A DNA stretch of 64,000 bases from Klebsormidium nitens (Eukaryota; Streptophyta; Klebsormidiophyceae; Klebsormidiales; Klebsormidiaceae). Positions within the stretch are counted from its first letter, which is position 1. Every line of letters starts with the position of its first letter. The stretch is from the NCBI GenBank assembly GCA_000708835.1, contig DF237203.1:10730-74729 (forward strand), in the 5' to 3' direction. Both the position numbers and the translations under genes were made by a program. Positions 11,313-23,276 of this stretch are shown here, in pieces. Under the pieces are notes generated by a model that ran no database searches, had not been told where the DNA came from, and was given only the letters and a program-made list of their open reading frames with translations.

Positions 11313-13653
11313 CTATTGAGCCGGCACGACCCGCAGGAGGAAGGTGTACAAGCCCCCGGACAGCAGCAGGCACCCGCTGCACGGAGAACGGGGGGTCAGA
11401 GACGGGGAGCAGACGCGTCAATTGGATGGGGAAAAAATGATCGATCTACGGATCTACGCTATCGCCAGGAGAATCTGACCGAGAAGTGTTGCTGACATCA
11501 AAGCTCGGTGATGGGTTAGTGCGCTGGTCGGGTGCGGGCGTCACCTGGCCGGGTTGATCCAGGCGGAGAACTTGCGCAGCTCGAGCAGCTGCTTGAGCGC
11601 GCCCGTGAAGGAGGCCGCCGCCAGCAGCGGGGCCACGTAGCCCAGCGTGTACGTGAACAGCAGCGCGCTGCCCACCACAGGGTCCTGCCAACCACCGCCA
11701 CGTATCGCTCAGGTGCCGTTCGTACCACACAAAGCGCTCGGACCTCGGGAGCAGCCTCAAGTGCGGGTCTTATTTGCTCGTTGATAGCCCCGAAAGATAG
11801 TGCAAAGGACTACGCCCTGCACACGTCCTACCTGAACGATCGAGTGGGGAGAGAAACCTCTCCTGGTCCCTATAACATGTGTGGTCCGACTGACAGGCTG
11901 GCAAGTTGTGTCTGCTCTACTCACCTGCGTGGTGGCCACATAGGAGAGGAGCGTGGCCAGGACGGGCGTGCTGCAGGGCGATGCGGCCAGCGCAAACACG
12001 AGGCCCGCCAAGTATGCCTGCACGCTGCTGGGCAGGCCCGCCGCCAGCTCACGCGCGTCCACGTTGCCGAGGAAGGAAGGGAAGCGCAGCGGCAACACCT
12101 GCGGGGAGGAGGACGGGTAAGATGAGACGCGGGCTGGCAAAGAAGGGGCGGAAGCGACAGTCGGGAGCCAGAGGACTCTGGCCCTCGTCTATGGCCTCCG
12201 AGTGAGGCCGGGGGGCATGTGGCGGCTGACCTCGAGAAGGTTGAGGCCCATGAGCATGGCCGTGAGCGACGCCGCGATGGGCAGCCCTGCCCCGACCTGC
12301 CCGTACGCTTTGCCCGCCAGGGACGCCCCCGTGCCCAGCGCGGCCAGCGTGGTGGCCAGGCCCAGGGAGAAGGCCGCGGCGTCGCGCACCAGGGCGGCGC
12401 GCGAGCGGCCCTGGTCATAGCCACCGATGTAGCCAATGGTGAGGGGGAGCACGCTGAGGGTGCACGGGGACAGGCTGGTCACCAGGCCAGCGCCCAGGAT
12501 GACGGCACCACTGGGGGAAAGAAGGGGGGGGGGGCAAGACAACGGGTCAGGAGGAGGGGGATCAACGTCGGTTGCACTCTGAAAGAGGCGGACGGGCACA
12601 GGACCTAATGCCACAACGTCATAACTCAACATGGAAACAGCTAGACGAGAGGGGCAGCTGTCTCTCCTAGTTCGCAAGCATGTAGGCGAAGAAGAGTCCA
12701 TCATGAGACAGGGCCATGCTATTGAGTGGGCCCATGGGTGGTGACGGTGGCAGCACGTTCCAGGGGCACAGTCCTCACCTGGTGAGGGTGAGCCCCCCCT
12801 GAATCTGGCCTTGCACCAGAGCGTTTGCGTTCTGGCCCAGTGCGTACAGCGCCTCCCCCACCGCGGCGGCCCATCCCGTGTCGGTTCCCCCGCCCCCGTC
12901 CGCCTGAACACCAGAGTCAACCACTGCGTCAGCCAGGCACTGGCACACCTCTGTGAGCCTTCCATTGCAGCGCTACTCAGTGCTCCCTTTTGGTTCGCCA
13001 CTCAGGCGCCGCCACATGGGATAGTTTCCTACCCTCGTTGCTATCAGACAGGAAGGAGGGAGCAGGCGTACCCATGCCGCTGGCGCCAGCAGCAGCAGCA
13101 AGCTGGCCCCCAGCACAGCCGCTTCCGGGACAACTCGTAGTGCCTTCCTGGGGCTGCCATCGTCTGCCGGCGAGCTCGATTCGACCATCAGTGGCTGATA
13201 CAAGTCCGCACTGTTGGGCCGCAATTGCGAAGTTTGGGGGCTGTCCCGAGACCTACAACGACGGCAGGAGCCTGCACCACCAGTGGGGGTCCTGTCAGAG
13301 CAGCGGAGATCAGAGACAATGCCAGGGACGGCCATTGCAGAGGCTAAAAGGTCCAGGAAACTCTGCGAATGCAGAACCATGGCCGATGCACGAAGGCTTG
13401 CCAGTGTGCTCCACAAGCAGGAAAGAGGCCATACCAATGAGGGCACCACACCTCTTCTCCCTTCCCCGGGCGACTGCCACTGCCATCTTGGGACCTGCAC
13501 AGCCCCTGCCTTCCTCCCCTGTTTGAGCTCTTTCCTTGGCCGCCACCAGTGCCGCGCGCTGTCCTCATTGAGCGGCACAGGCCCCCCTGCCTGGGCCTGC
13601 GGCCAGCTGGAGAGGGAAGGCAGCTGCAGGCCGGCACACTGGGAGATGGCCAT
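11313..13653 (-). CDS. CCDA: Chloroplast thiol-disulfide transporter CcdA (cytochrome c biogenesis)
   Basis: Polytopic thylakoid protein that carries reducing equivalents across the membrane for heme attachment to c-type cytochromes. Six exons (minus): 13653-13072, 12903-12779, 12510-12231, 12098-11925, 11684-11545, 11376-11313; 454 residues. The first exon is a long Ser/Arg/Gln-rich N-terminus, consistent with a transit peptide, followed by a hydrophobic segment ([17 protein letters not shown]). The family signature is two symmetric Cys motifs in membrane helices: [20 protein letters not shown] in exon 3 and [17 protein letters not shown] in exon 4. The redox-active cysteines are the C of SPCT and of SPCS. 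Further helices follow in exons 5 and 6, ending FLLRVVPAQ. The mature core is certain; the exact start (ATG 13653) is less so. It is divergent from the NAD synthetase gene. Confidence 0.92.
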
Positions 13654-14390
13654 GAAGCATCAAGAACGCCAAGCTGCTCTCCCCCTGTCTTGGTCTGCAA
13701 AATGTCAAATGGATGCCCAGCATTGCATGGGGCCCTGTGCCAGGTCAGCAAGTCGGATCGACTGTTCAGCTGCAAATTCAATCTGCCAGTGCCGGCCAGC
13801 CAGCGACTCAACCAATGCGTGTTGAGAAAGTCTGGAGCTTCACGCCCATGCAGGAGTTCAGCTGAATCTCAATTCGACGAGCTGGCATGAGGGAGCTGGA
13901 CGTCTTCGTGCTGAACAGTTGTTCTCGAACATGTCACCTTGAAACTAAAGTTGTGGCGTCTTCTTCCTTGTTGGAGCACCACGCTGCACTTGGGATTTCA
14001 AAGGTGACGCTGCTCCAAACCTGTCACAACCACCCAGGGGCTGACCTGCAATACTCGAGGCTGGCGCCCCGCATGGGCGTTGGAATCACCAATTGAGGTG
14101 GCTGAATATGTGAGGATGCTTGTTTAGACCTTAAAGGTGGTGGAAGTATCAGGCTGCAAATCAAGGCACTGGGTTGTTACACGCGGAGCAGCGCTAGTAT
14201 AGATATCAGTTGCCTCCACCACTTTGATGGTGAGCCATCCGGCCTCTCAAGGTGCCTGGGCGTGACAGGAACTTTGCAGCAAGGCGCCCAGCTGCCCTAG
14301 TGGAGTGGTGGTACAGCGCGCTCGTTGGTTACTCCTCACTTCCAAATCACCTTTCCTGCGCCTGCGCTTGTTTGAACAGGGGGCGCCACG
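13654..14390. promoter_or_regulatory. Divergent upstream region, CcdA / NAD synthetase
   Basis: 737 bp between the two start codons. It must contain both promoters and 5' leaders. No coding signal, telo-box or other nameable element was found; there could be an untranslated upstream exon of either gene. Confidence 0.45.
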
Positions 14391-17300
14391 ATGCGGCTGG
14401 CCAAAGTGTCCACCTGCAACCTGAACCAATGGGCCATGGACTTTGATGGCAACTTGGCGCGCGTGGTGGCGTCCATCCGGCAGGCCAAGGCCGCGGGGGC
14501 AGTGTACCGCGTGGGGCCGGAGCTGGAGCTGACCGGCTACGGCTGCGAGGACCACTTCCTGGAGGATGACACGCTGCAGCATGCGTGAGCTTATCGCCGG
14601 GCCCGCGCTGGCTTACTCGCAGAGATCAAGTTCTTCTCAACTGCTCAACTCAAAGCCGGTCCCCAACTGCTTCTGTCTCTGTGGAGATCTGAAACCAACC
14701 TCCACTATTTGGCAGTGACCGGATGTCTGACCTGATTCTAGCTACCACCTTCCTGGGGTGCAATGCTGTGTGGGCATCCTGTGTCCACCTGTGTCCGCCT
14801 GTGCTCCTCCCATGCTTGGGGGCTTTGGACCCCTGGCCCATCTCTTCTCACCTGACCTACTGGCCCCCTGCTGCGGTGCAGGTGGGAGATGCTGGGCGAG
14901 ATCCTGGGGGATGAGTCGCTGACGCGGGACATTGTCTGCGACATCGGGCTTCCTGTGGAGTATGGCAATGTTCGGTACAACTGTCGCGCCTTCGTCCTGA
15001 ACAGCCGGATCCTCATGGTCAGATTTCACACGCCCCCTCTTCGAGCCCAATGCCCGTGTTTCCAGGTCTCGAATATAGGTTGCCTGAAATCTCCTACAAG
15101 TCTCCTCGAACTTCGTGTCGCGTTGCCCCCGCAGCTACATGTCTTCTCACTTTGAGATCAGTTCTCTGAGAGGGATTGCCCCTCACACGAACCTTGTTGT
15201 GGCAGGTGCGGCCCAAGCTGTATCTGGCCAACGACGGCAACTACCGCGAGACGCGCTGGTTTGCTGGCTGGAAGCATGCAGGCCGCGTGGTGGACCTCAA
15301 GCTGCCGGATGTCATCACGCGGAAGACGGGCCAGAAGACAGCCCCCTTTGGCGACGCGGCGCTCTCGTTCAATGACACCATGCTGGGCAGTGAGACGTGC
15401 GAGGAGTTGTTCACGCCCAATGCGGCGCACATCCCGCTGGCGCTCAACGGCGTCGAGATCATCTCCAACGGATCTGGCTCCCACCACGAGGTCAGCGCCG
15501 CAGGATACAGCCAGTATCTCCGATGACAACCAAAGGGGCACTGCACGAAAGAACCTCTGAAGCTTGAATGTAGAGCCTCAGCCGGAGGAAGCCAGAAATG
15601 AACCTCAAAAACCTGACTATCCCTTCCTTTGCCCTTGTAGCAATGCCACCAACCATAAATACATCGTGAACAGGCTTGAGGCTTCCTAAGCGTAGATCCG
15701 CAACCTTTCAACGCGATCTTTGCCCCATTGTAAAGTTGGGATGACACTCCATCTGACTAGTGTGCATAGCCAGTCACTCTGAGCTTCGACTGACTCATTG
15801 TTTGTGAGCCTTCTGGTACAGTTGCGCAAGCTGAACACACGGCTCGACCTCATTCGGAGCGCCACCCGCAAGGCTGGCGGGATCTACCTGTATGCCAACC
15901 AGCAGGGCTGTGATGGGGGCCGCCTCTACTACGGTGAGCGACCCCCTGCGACATCGACGAATGGCCGACCCAGGATCACGCCCTGCCTCGCCTCGCTTCT
16001 AGCTCCACGGAACTTTTGCGTGTAGTGGAGTATGCCGCAAGGCTCTCATGCTTGTCTGGTGGTGGCTATGCAGACGGGTGTGCGTGCATCGTGGTGAACG
16101 GGGACGTGGTGGCGCAGGGCTCTCAGTTCTCGTTGAAGGACGTCGAGCTCGTCACTGCCGTCGTCGACCTTGACGCCGTGAGTTCGGCCCGCACATTCTA
16201 GGCTCTATTACCTCTGGAGACTGGCCCAATAATTTTTATGGCCCCTTCCTTCCAACCGGTTCTGCTTTCCTTCTCACCCCACTCTTTGGTTGTTATTTGC
16301 TTCTTCCATTCTTGAACACCTCGACCAAAGTCTGGAAGATTTGGACATCGCACCGTTCTCGTTGCTTTCCCCGTTCTTGACTTTACGGTGCAGCGCCCGA
16401 CGAACTACTTTTCTTTCGTGACGCTCCACAGTATCCCTGTGCTCATAGCGCCTCCCCAACAAACCTTGTTCTTGAGCCTCATCACCCCATTCAGAATATT
16501 GTCTTGAGAATTGCACACTTCTGCCAGCTCTAGAGTCGGTCCCAGTGGACCGTTATACAATCTCTCGTATAGTCAAGGGCTTGTTGCGTGTTGGACGCTC
16601 TGTCACCCTCGCTCAGTCCCGGTGTGTATTCCCCTGTGTAAGGCTTGCCCTGCTCCTCCTTGTCCCCTTCACGCCTTACCGCCGCTCCCCCGCTATTCTG
16701 CAGGTGGCGAGTTACCGCGGCGCCATCAGCAGCATGCGCGAGCAGGCCAGCCTGGAGCCGCGCGTGCCGTTGGTGTCCGTCGACTTCCGCCTCTCCGCCG
16801 CCATGGACGGCCTCGACCTCTACCCCTCCCTGCCCATCCAGGTCAGCCCCCCGCATACCCGCCCGCCCACTCCCACTGAAAACCCCGTCTGGCACCTTCT
16901 GCGATTAACTGTTGTCACTTCGTCTGCCCCGTTCATCTCTAAGCTCTGTATCCTTGTAGCGAGCCCCTGCTGATGGCTGTGTGGTGTGCGTGCTGTGGCT
17001 TTAGCCCCGGCTGCACCGGCCGGAGGAGGAGATCGCGAACGGCCCCGCGTGCTGGCTGTGGGACTACCTGGTGCGCTCCGGCGCGGGCGGCTACCTGCTG
17101 CCGCTCTCAGGCGGCGCCGACAGCTCCTCCACCGCCGCCATCACCGGCAACATGTGCCAGCTCGTCATCAAAGGTGCGCAACCCCGCTCGATGGCTGGCA
17201 GCTCGACCATGCCAGTCACGTGAGAGGGCACGGCGCAGAAGGCTAGGCCAAACAGGGAGTCCTTCGCGTTGGTTAGTGAAGGCTGTCCTGTTCAAACGTA

Positions 17301-19326
17301 CTAGCGTGAATGGGATCTAACTTGTTGTCGACCTCAATAGACCCTTCTCTATTGTATCGTGCCAGCAGAGACGAGACCTCGAGACGAGGCCTGCAATGAC
17401 TGCCTGGATTAGGCGGACACGGAGCGTTAATTAACTGTCTTCTACCTGCAGAGATCGAGGCGGGCAACGCGGACGTGCTGGCTGCTGCGCGGCGCGTGGG
17501 CCACTACCCGGAGGACGAGACGCCCAAGGACGCCAAGGAGCTGGCGGGCCGCCTCTTCTACACCGTCTACATGGGCACCGAAAACAGGTGCGCGCCTCGC
17601 CAGCCGCAATACTTCTGTCGAATCTGGCACTCCTTACCAGCGCTGTCTTCAATGCATCCTTCACTCGAAGCTTGTGGTGTGCTAGCCCTTCCGCGGCCTT
17701 CCCTTGCCCCGTGACGAAGCGTGTTGTCTTCACGGGCCTGACTTGTTGCACTGTGAGGTGCAGTTCCGCCGCGACCAAGAAGCGCGCTGCGAAGCTGGCC
17801 GCGGAGATCGGCGCGACGCACCACGCGGTGGTCATCGACACCGTCGTGTCCGCGCTCACCACGCTCTTCCAGGTCATGACCGGCAAGCGGCCGCGCTACA
17901 AGGTGCGCACGGCCGCACTGCTTTGCCGCGTGCCCTGACCGCAGTCACTAACTGTTCGCCTCATGAACCTTCGAAGCATCGCGTTGCTGAATGTGGCCGC
18001 TCTGCTGAGGTATGTTTCGTTTCGTTTTGTTTTGTTTTCGCTCCCCTCTTGGAGCGTGTCCCCTGTGCGTGACGCCTCGGCTGCGCGCGCGCAGGTGGAC
18101 GGCGGGAGCGTGACGGAGAACCTGGCGCTGCAGAACATCCAGGCGCGGCTGCGCATGGTGCTGGCGTTTTTGCTGGCGCAACTGCTGCCGTGGGTGTACT
18201 CCCGCCCCGGCTTCCTGCTCGTGCTGGGCAGCGCCAACGTGGACGAGGGCCTGCGCGGCTACCTCACCAAGTACGACTGCAGCAGCGCGGACGTGAACCC
18301 CATCGGCGGCATCTCCAAGCAGGACCTGCGCCGCTTCCTGCAGTGGGGCGCGGTCCACCTGGGCTACCCCGCGCTCGCGGAGGTGGAGGCCGCGCCGCCC
18401 ACCGCGGAGCTGGAGCCCATCCGCGAGAACTACGTGCAGACGGACGAGGCCGACATGGGCATGACGTACGAGGAGCTCAGCCTGTACGGCCGCCTGCGCA
18501 AGATCTACCGCTGCGGGCCCGTCTCCATGTTCCAGCACCTCTGCCACCGCTGGCAAGGTGAGCGCACCCCGGCCGAGCCGGCACGTTGCCCGGGGACATG
18601 TTCCGACGTGATTTGGAGGGGCGAGGACATATTGGCAAAGGCTAACTCTGCTTATCAATGCCTTGCTGCATTTCTCGGTGATACTTTTTACGTTGCCCTC
18701 TATGAGGCTGCTCGATTCGGCCCTGCCCCATCTGACGCCTGAGCCGTGTGGTTGGGTGCGCGTGCAGGCAAGCTGTCGCCTGCGGAGGTGGCGGGCAAGG
18801 TGAAGGACTTCTTCCGTTTCTACTCCATCAACCGCCACAAAATGACCACGCTCACGCCCTCTTACCACGCCGAGGTGAGCCCCCCAGCCCGCACAATCCT
18901 GTAATCTGCTGGGAACCCTCTTTCCGGACTCTCTTTTGAGCTCTTTTGCTTTTTCCACGGTGCTTCTTTGTACGCTCACCTTTTTGCTGGCCTTTGCATT
19001 CGCAGAACTACAGCCCCGAGGACAACCGGTTCGACCTGCGCCAGTTCCTGTACAACGTGCGCTGGCCGTGGCAGTTCCGCAAAATTGACGAGCTCGTAGC
19101 GCGCTCGGCCGCCGCCAGCGGGGGCCCCGCCACCGCGCAGCACACCGCGCTGCCGCCGTCCCTGCTGGGCGAGCTCACCAATGCGGAGCGCGCGGGGGTG
19201 GACGTGGACAGCGCGGGGGGCGTCCCGGCCGCGGGGGCAGGACCGCCTCAAACAGTGGAGGCAGTGCACCCGTCGCGGGCTGCACGGAGCCACCCAGGGG
19301 TAGCGAGCAATCACAGCAGGAATTGA
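14391..19326 (+). CDS. NADSYN1: Glutamine-dependent NAD+ synthetase
   Basis: Catalyses the last step of NAD synthesis, amidating nicotinate adenine dinucleotide with ammonia channelled from glutamine, using ATP, in the cytosol. Twelve exons: 14391-14584, 14882-15017, 15206-15490, 15822-15933, 16074-16177, 16704-16841, 17005-17173, 17452-17587, 17764-17902, 18095-18557, 18768-18874, 19006-19326; 767 residues, slightly longer than the usual 700-730. The N-terminal nitrilase half shows the triad in order: Glu in [14 protein letters not shown], Lys in [12 protein letters not shown], Cys in [16 protein letters not shown]. The synthetase half has the PP-loop [15 protein letters not shown] and the [20 protein letters not shown] segment, then [17 protein letters not shown] and [18 protein letters not shown]. 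An Ala/Gly-rich tail of about 60 residues follows. All splice phases agree. Confidence 0.96.
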
Positions 19327-20267
19327 AATAAGTAGGACTCACAGCCCAAGTCAAGTGTACTTTGAGAGATGTATAGCAGAGATTCGAAAATAACAGTCCG
19401 TGCTTCCATGCTCTTTACTCATTGTATGCCTCGAAGTGAGTAAAGGCATACAATCTGCCTGGCATGCAAAAATCCATCGCTCAGTATAGGTTGATTTCAG
19501 AACCTGAGAACTTATACTTTAGGCAAGCGCGTAGAAGTTGATAGTCCCGGTCGCACATGTACATCTCAAAACATGTAAGTAGGTTTTCTGAGTGCCTGAA
19601 CGACCAGCTACAAATCATTGTTTGGGCTTCTGAACCAACGATCGTGGGGACGTTAAGACGGTTGCACTGCAGCCGGGATCATTGGCGCATGCAGCAAATG
19701 AGTTCGTGCATGTAATGCATATATGTGGCGCAGCAAGTGTCAATTTGTCGATCTTATACGCACAAGCCCATGATTAATGTCACCGCAGGGTTCAGATTTA
19801 CTGCAGACACAGCTCGATCGGATGATGTTCGCTTTTCAAACGCCGTAGCCACATGGGCCATATAGGCTTCCATGGCATACAATGGGAATCAAGTTAAGTA
19901 ATTCGACACTTGAACACCTAGCTACCCCACCGCATCTGGGTGGCCGACGTTGCCATGATCATTTGGCAACTGTACCTGCCATGGCATACGTTATAAGCAG
20001 ACCGAATATTATATAATGCATAGGCTCGCGATGGGCCCACTGATTAGATATATAACCCATGTATGCAGCTAGGAAATGTATCGTGTAGCATGCAATCAAT
20101 GCGGCCGCTCACCAAGATTTGTCGCATCAATGAAGACATGCCAGATTCTCTCTCGACGATGACGAGTCTACAAAAGCCCAGTTCAAGTATGATGCTGTAC
20201 GAAGTCGATACACTGTCACAATTTCCCCGTCTTTCGAGAGTGCATGGCGAGGTTGACCTTAACCTGA
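19327..20267. other. Convergent intergenic region, NAD synthetase / thiouridylase 3' ends
   Basis: 940 bp of AT-rich sequence between converging genes, presumably both 3' untranslated regions. No protein-coding signal is recognised. It contains the perfect inverted repeat listed separately (19421-19454). Confidence 0.5.
19421..19454. repeat. Perfect 11-bp inverted repeat downstream of NAD synthetase
   Basis: ATTGTATGCCT at 19421-19431 is the exact reverse complement of AGGCATACAAT at 19444-19454, with a 12-nt spacer. It would form a stem-loop in RNA. It starts 95 nt after the NAD synthetase stop, so it probably falls in that gene's 3' untranslated region; a role in 3'-end formation or stability is only a guess. 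Confidence 0.6.
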
Positions 20268-22552
20268 TCAGGCCGCTGCCTGCTCAAGTACGTCAACTTC
20301 TTTCGACTCCCCCATCTCGTACTTTGTCCTTCCGGGATGCGCCAACAAGCCACCCCCTAAACATACATCACCATCGTATAGCACCAAAGCCTGCCGTGGC
20401 GTCAACGCCCGCTCGCTCTCCTTGAACCTCACGAGCAGACGTTTGTGGACGGCCCCCTCCTTTTCGGCCAGCTCCGGAATGTCGACTCGGCTGAAGCTAC
20501 TCTTCTCGAACCCCCGGCAACTCCGCATCCCTGCTCGCCCCTCCACCAGCCTGACTGTGCACTCCCCCATCCGTTGCACGTACCTTGCCTTGTACGAGCA
20601 CACCATCTCTCGCCCGTCCAGCAGTTCCCGTGGTGGCCGCCCCGTGACCCAGAACAGCGGCGCCACCAGTGCTGTGTCCGAGTATAGCGCAGGGTGGTCC
20701 TCCCCGCGGGCCACAAACACAGCATTGTCGCCCACAGATTTCCCGACCACGAACCAGGGCAGAGCCGAACCTCCGATGCGTGCACGCTGCCCGTTGGTGT
20801 ACGCCGCAAGCCCGCCATGCGTGCCGACCGGGCGCCCGTCCCCGACGTTCACAAACGGGCCTGGCTGCAGCGGCACGTACTGCGCAATGAAGCGCTCAAA
20901 GCGGCGCTTGCCCAAGAAGCAGATGCCGCGGCTGCTGCGCTTGTTCGCAACCAGCAGGCCTGCATCTGTCGCCAGCTGGCGCACTTCGCTCTTGAGGGAG
21001 CCACCCACCGGGAATAGCACACGCTCCAAAGGGGCGCTCTCCTGCAGAGAAGACAGCCTGGTGAGCAACTGCAGCTGTGTCGAGCTTTATCACCTGGTGG
21101 ATTATCGGGAGCCGTGGCACAGACAGCCGCTCGAACTGCTCGATAATCTCTAAGAACTCGGAAGTCAAAAGCGATATTTGTTGAACACATTTACTTTTTT
21201 GAAAGATCTATAGGAAGCGTTACCTTCAGGATGGGGGGCCCTCGCGTCTCAGCTTTCTTTTCGCAGGCTCGTGATTGCGGGGCTGCTCTGTAGCTGGCTT
21301 ACCACTTGTGCCAGGAAGTAGCTCTGGTCCTTGGTCGGGTCCTTGCCCCGCAGCAGGCGCCGCGCCCCGCCCTCCCCCTCCGAGTCGAGGCGTGCGTAGT
21401 GGCCGGTGGCCAGCAGGTCGGCCCCCTGGGCGAGCGCGTGGTGCAGCAGGGCGTCGAACTTGATGTGGCGGTTGCAGGGCAGGTCCGGGTTGGGGGTCAG
21501 GCCGCGCGCACACTCGGCCACAAATTGCTCAAACACGTCCGTCCAGTAGCGCCGCACAAAGTCCACCTCGTGCAGCGGGATGCCTGCGATGGAAGGAGGG
21601 GGGTGGAACAGGGAACGGGAACTCAAGCAACCACGGCGAGCTGTGTCCCAAACCCGCCAGGTTTGGTCCCAGAACCGTCATCTCCGAAGCGAGTCTCATT
21701 CTTGAAAACTTCAACGCCGTGCAAAAGCGCTCAGCTTCGGTTGAATGAGTGCTTTCCACGAATGACAGAAGATGACAAATGGATATTTGGTAGATCACGC
21801 CAATATGTCCAGTTTTGTTTCTTGCACGGCCCCAGAATCTCGCAAGATCCAGGATCTAGGATGCACCACTTCACTTCTGCAGTATCTTGGCCACTGACTA
21901 TAAGTCGACCCTTGGCTTAATAAAGAGGAGGCCAGCGAGCAAAATATCGCTTGCTTAGAACATCAAAAGCAACTGGGCACATGGAGATGGCCTCACCAAG
22001 ATGCGCGCACGCTTGTTTGGCGTCCTTGAGGTCCTGGTCCGCCGAGCACTGCCCCGCGTCGTCCTCCTCCTGTGCATCCCAGTTGCGCATAAACAGCCCC
22101 ACCACCTCGTACCCTGCCCGCTGCAGCAGCAGTGCGCTCACCGCTGAGTCCACGCCCCCCGACATGCCCACCGCCACCACCGGCCGACGCTTGCCAGGCG
22201 AGGCGACAGGGAAGGACGTGGGGCCAGGAGGGGGGGAGGTTTGGACGCCCCTGGTGGCCAAGGGTACATAATTTGGACTGAAAGAAGGGCGGAAAGCAGC
22301 AGCGCACCTGCTGCCCCAGGCTCCAACAAGGGCTTCACTCCGGGTGGGGAGAGCGAGGGGGCCGTGAGATGAATCCTTGGCGCTGTGCCACAGAATATTG
22401 GCAGCTGATGAGAACAGGCCCTGGAGCGAGGGGCTCTTGGGACTAAGCACTGTCGCCCCATTGACTTGCAGGTTTGGCGGGAGCTTCTGTTCCAAACGTT
22501 TGCTCAAAAGGTTGCGGAGCAGAGACGCTGAGCGGGGCGCCAATGACTTCAT
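20268..22552 (-). CDS. mnmA: tRNA-specific 2-thiouridylase, organellar MnmA/TRMU
   Basis: Inserts sulfur at C2 of the wobble uridine of tRNAs reading two-fold codon boxes, in mitochondria and/or plastids. Three exons (minus): 22552-21997, 21583-21303, 21041-20268; 536 residues. ATG 22552 opens a good presequence ([19 protein letters not shown]). The ATPase PP-loop is [18 protein letters not shown]. The catalytic nucleophile Cys is in [19 protein letters not shown] and the second active Cys in [20 protein letters not shown]. The C-terminus has the family's beta-barrel ([30 protein letters not shown]). There is no ATG in the 66 nt between the stop of the upstream same-strand PKR1-like gene and this start, and no room for a normal promoter outside that gene. 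Confidence 0.94.
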
Positions 22553-22618
22553 TTCAATATGCGCCCCTGTTCCCACCACCACTTGGTGCCTTAATATGGT
22601 GTCTAACACAGCCACCAC

Positions 22619-23276
22619 TCAACCCTGCTTCTTGTCTTCTGGCAAAGGCTGGGGAGGTCCCACATCGGTGGCTCCAGGGGTCTCAAAGAGGGCCTTGGCC
22701 TGCTCTTCCGCTGAAACGAGCCCTGTCTCAGCAATGAACCTGCACAACGGGCATGGAAAGATGAAAAGATTGCCTGCCAAGGAACGAATTTTTTTTCGAA
22801 GTAGCCATCACAACAACCGGTAGGAAGCGTAAGAGGAGGACCAGAACACATAGTTTTTGCCAAACTTTACATCACCAACAGGTAGATGATCTACTGCATG
22901 AGCGAGGACGAGGTCTCTGACGAGGTCTCCAATCATGCTTCATAACGAAGCAAACAGCCATTTTTTTGTACCACCGAGTCTCCTTCAAGCAGATTTACAC
23001 TGACCACAGCAAAGGATGCGCTACAGGCATTGCAGCACCACCTCACCAGTTGAGCAGGCCAAGTAGCGCCACCGCACACAGGACCAGGACGATGACGTGA
23101 ATGACCAAAAACACGTCGTACCCTTGCGCCACCACCGCAAGAAAAGCCAGCACGATGACAAGGGCCACCCCGGCAACATTCAAAAGGATAAAAGTCGAAT
23201 GATTAACACCCTCGGAGACAGCTCCTATAAGAACGTCCTCAAACCAGGAGCTTCTGTTTGGGCGCTGCGAGGCCAT
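22619..23276 (-). CDS. Small PKR1-like ER membrane protein (V-ATPase assembly factor family)
   Basis: Two exons (minus): 23276-23047 and 22739-22619, joined in phase across a GT-AG intron of 307 nt; 116 residues. ATG 23276 begins MASQRPNRSSWFEDVLIGAV. Two hydrophobic segments follow (STFILLNVAGVALVIVLAFL and VFLVIHVIVLVLCAVALLGL). The junction completes the LLNWFIAETGLVSAEEQ motif, and a short hydrophilic tail ends LPEDKKQG. The pattern W-F-E-D-V-x-x-G..N, two helices, then NWFI resembles the fungal PKR1/plant homologue family, whose yeast member helps assemble the V-ATPase in the ER. The family assignment is from memory and moderate. The stop lies 66 nt before the thiouridylase ATG on the same strand. 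Confidence 0.75.

Noticed and set aside
17948-18979. Long minus-strand frame (343 codons) opposite the NAD synthetase exons
   Set aside because: It is antisense to highly conserved synthetase exons and arises from high third-position GC. Its product is low-complexity and matches nothing.
22553-22618. Upstream in-frame extension of MnmA beginning at a GTG next to the PKR1 stop
   Set aside because: It has no ATG, contains acidic residues unsuited to a presequence, and ATG 22552 opens a good targeting peptide.
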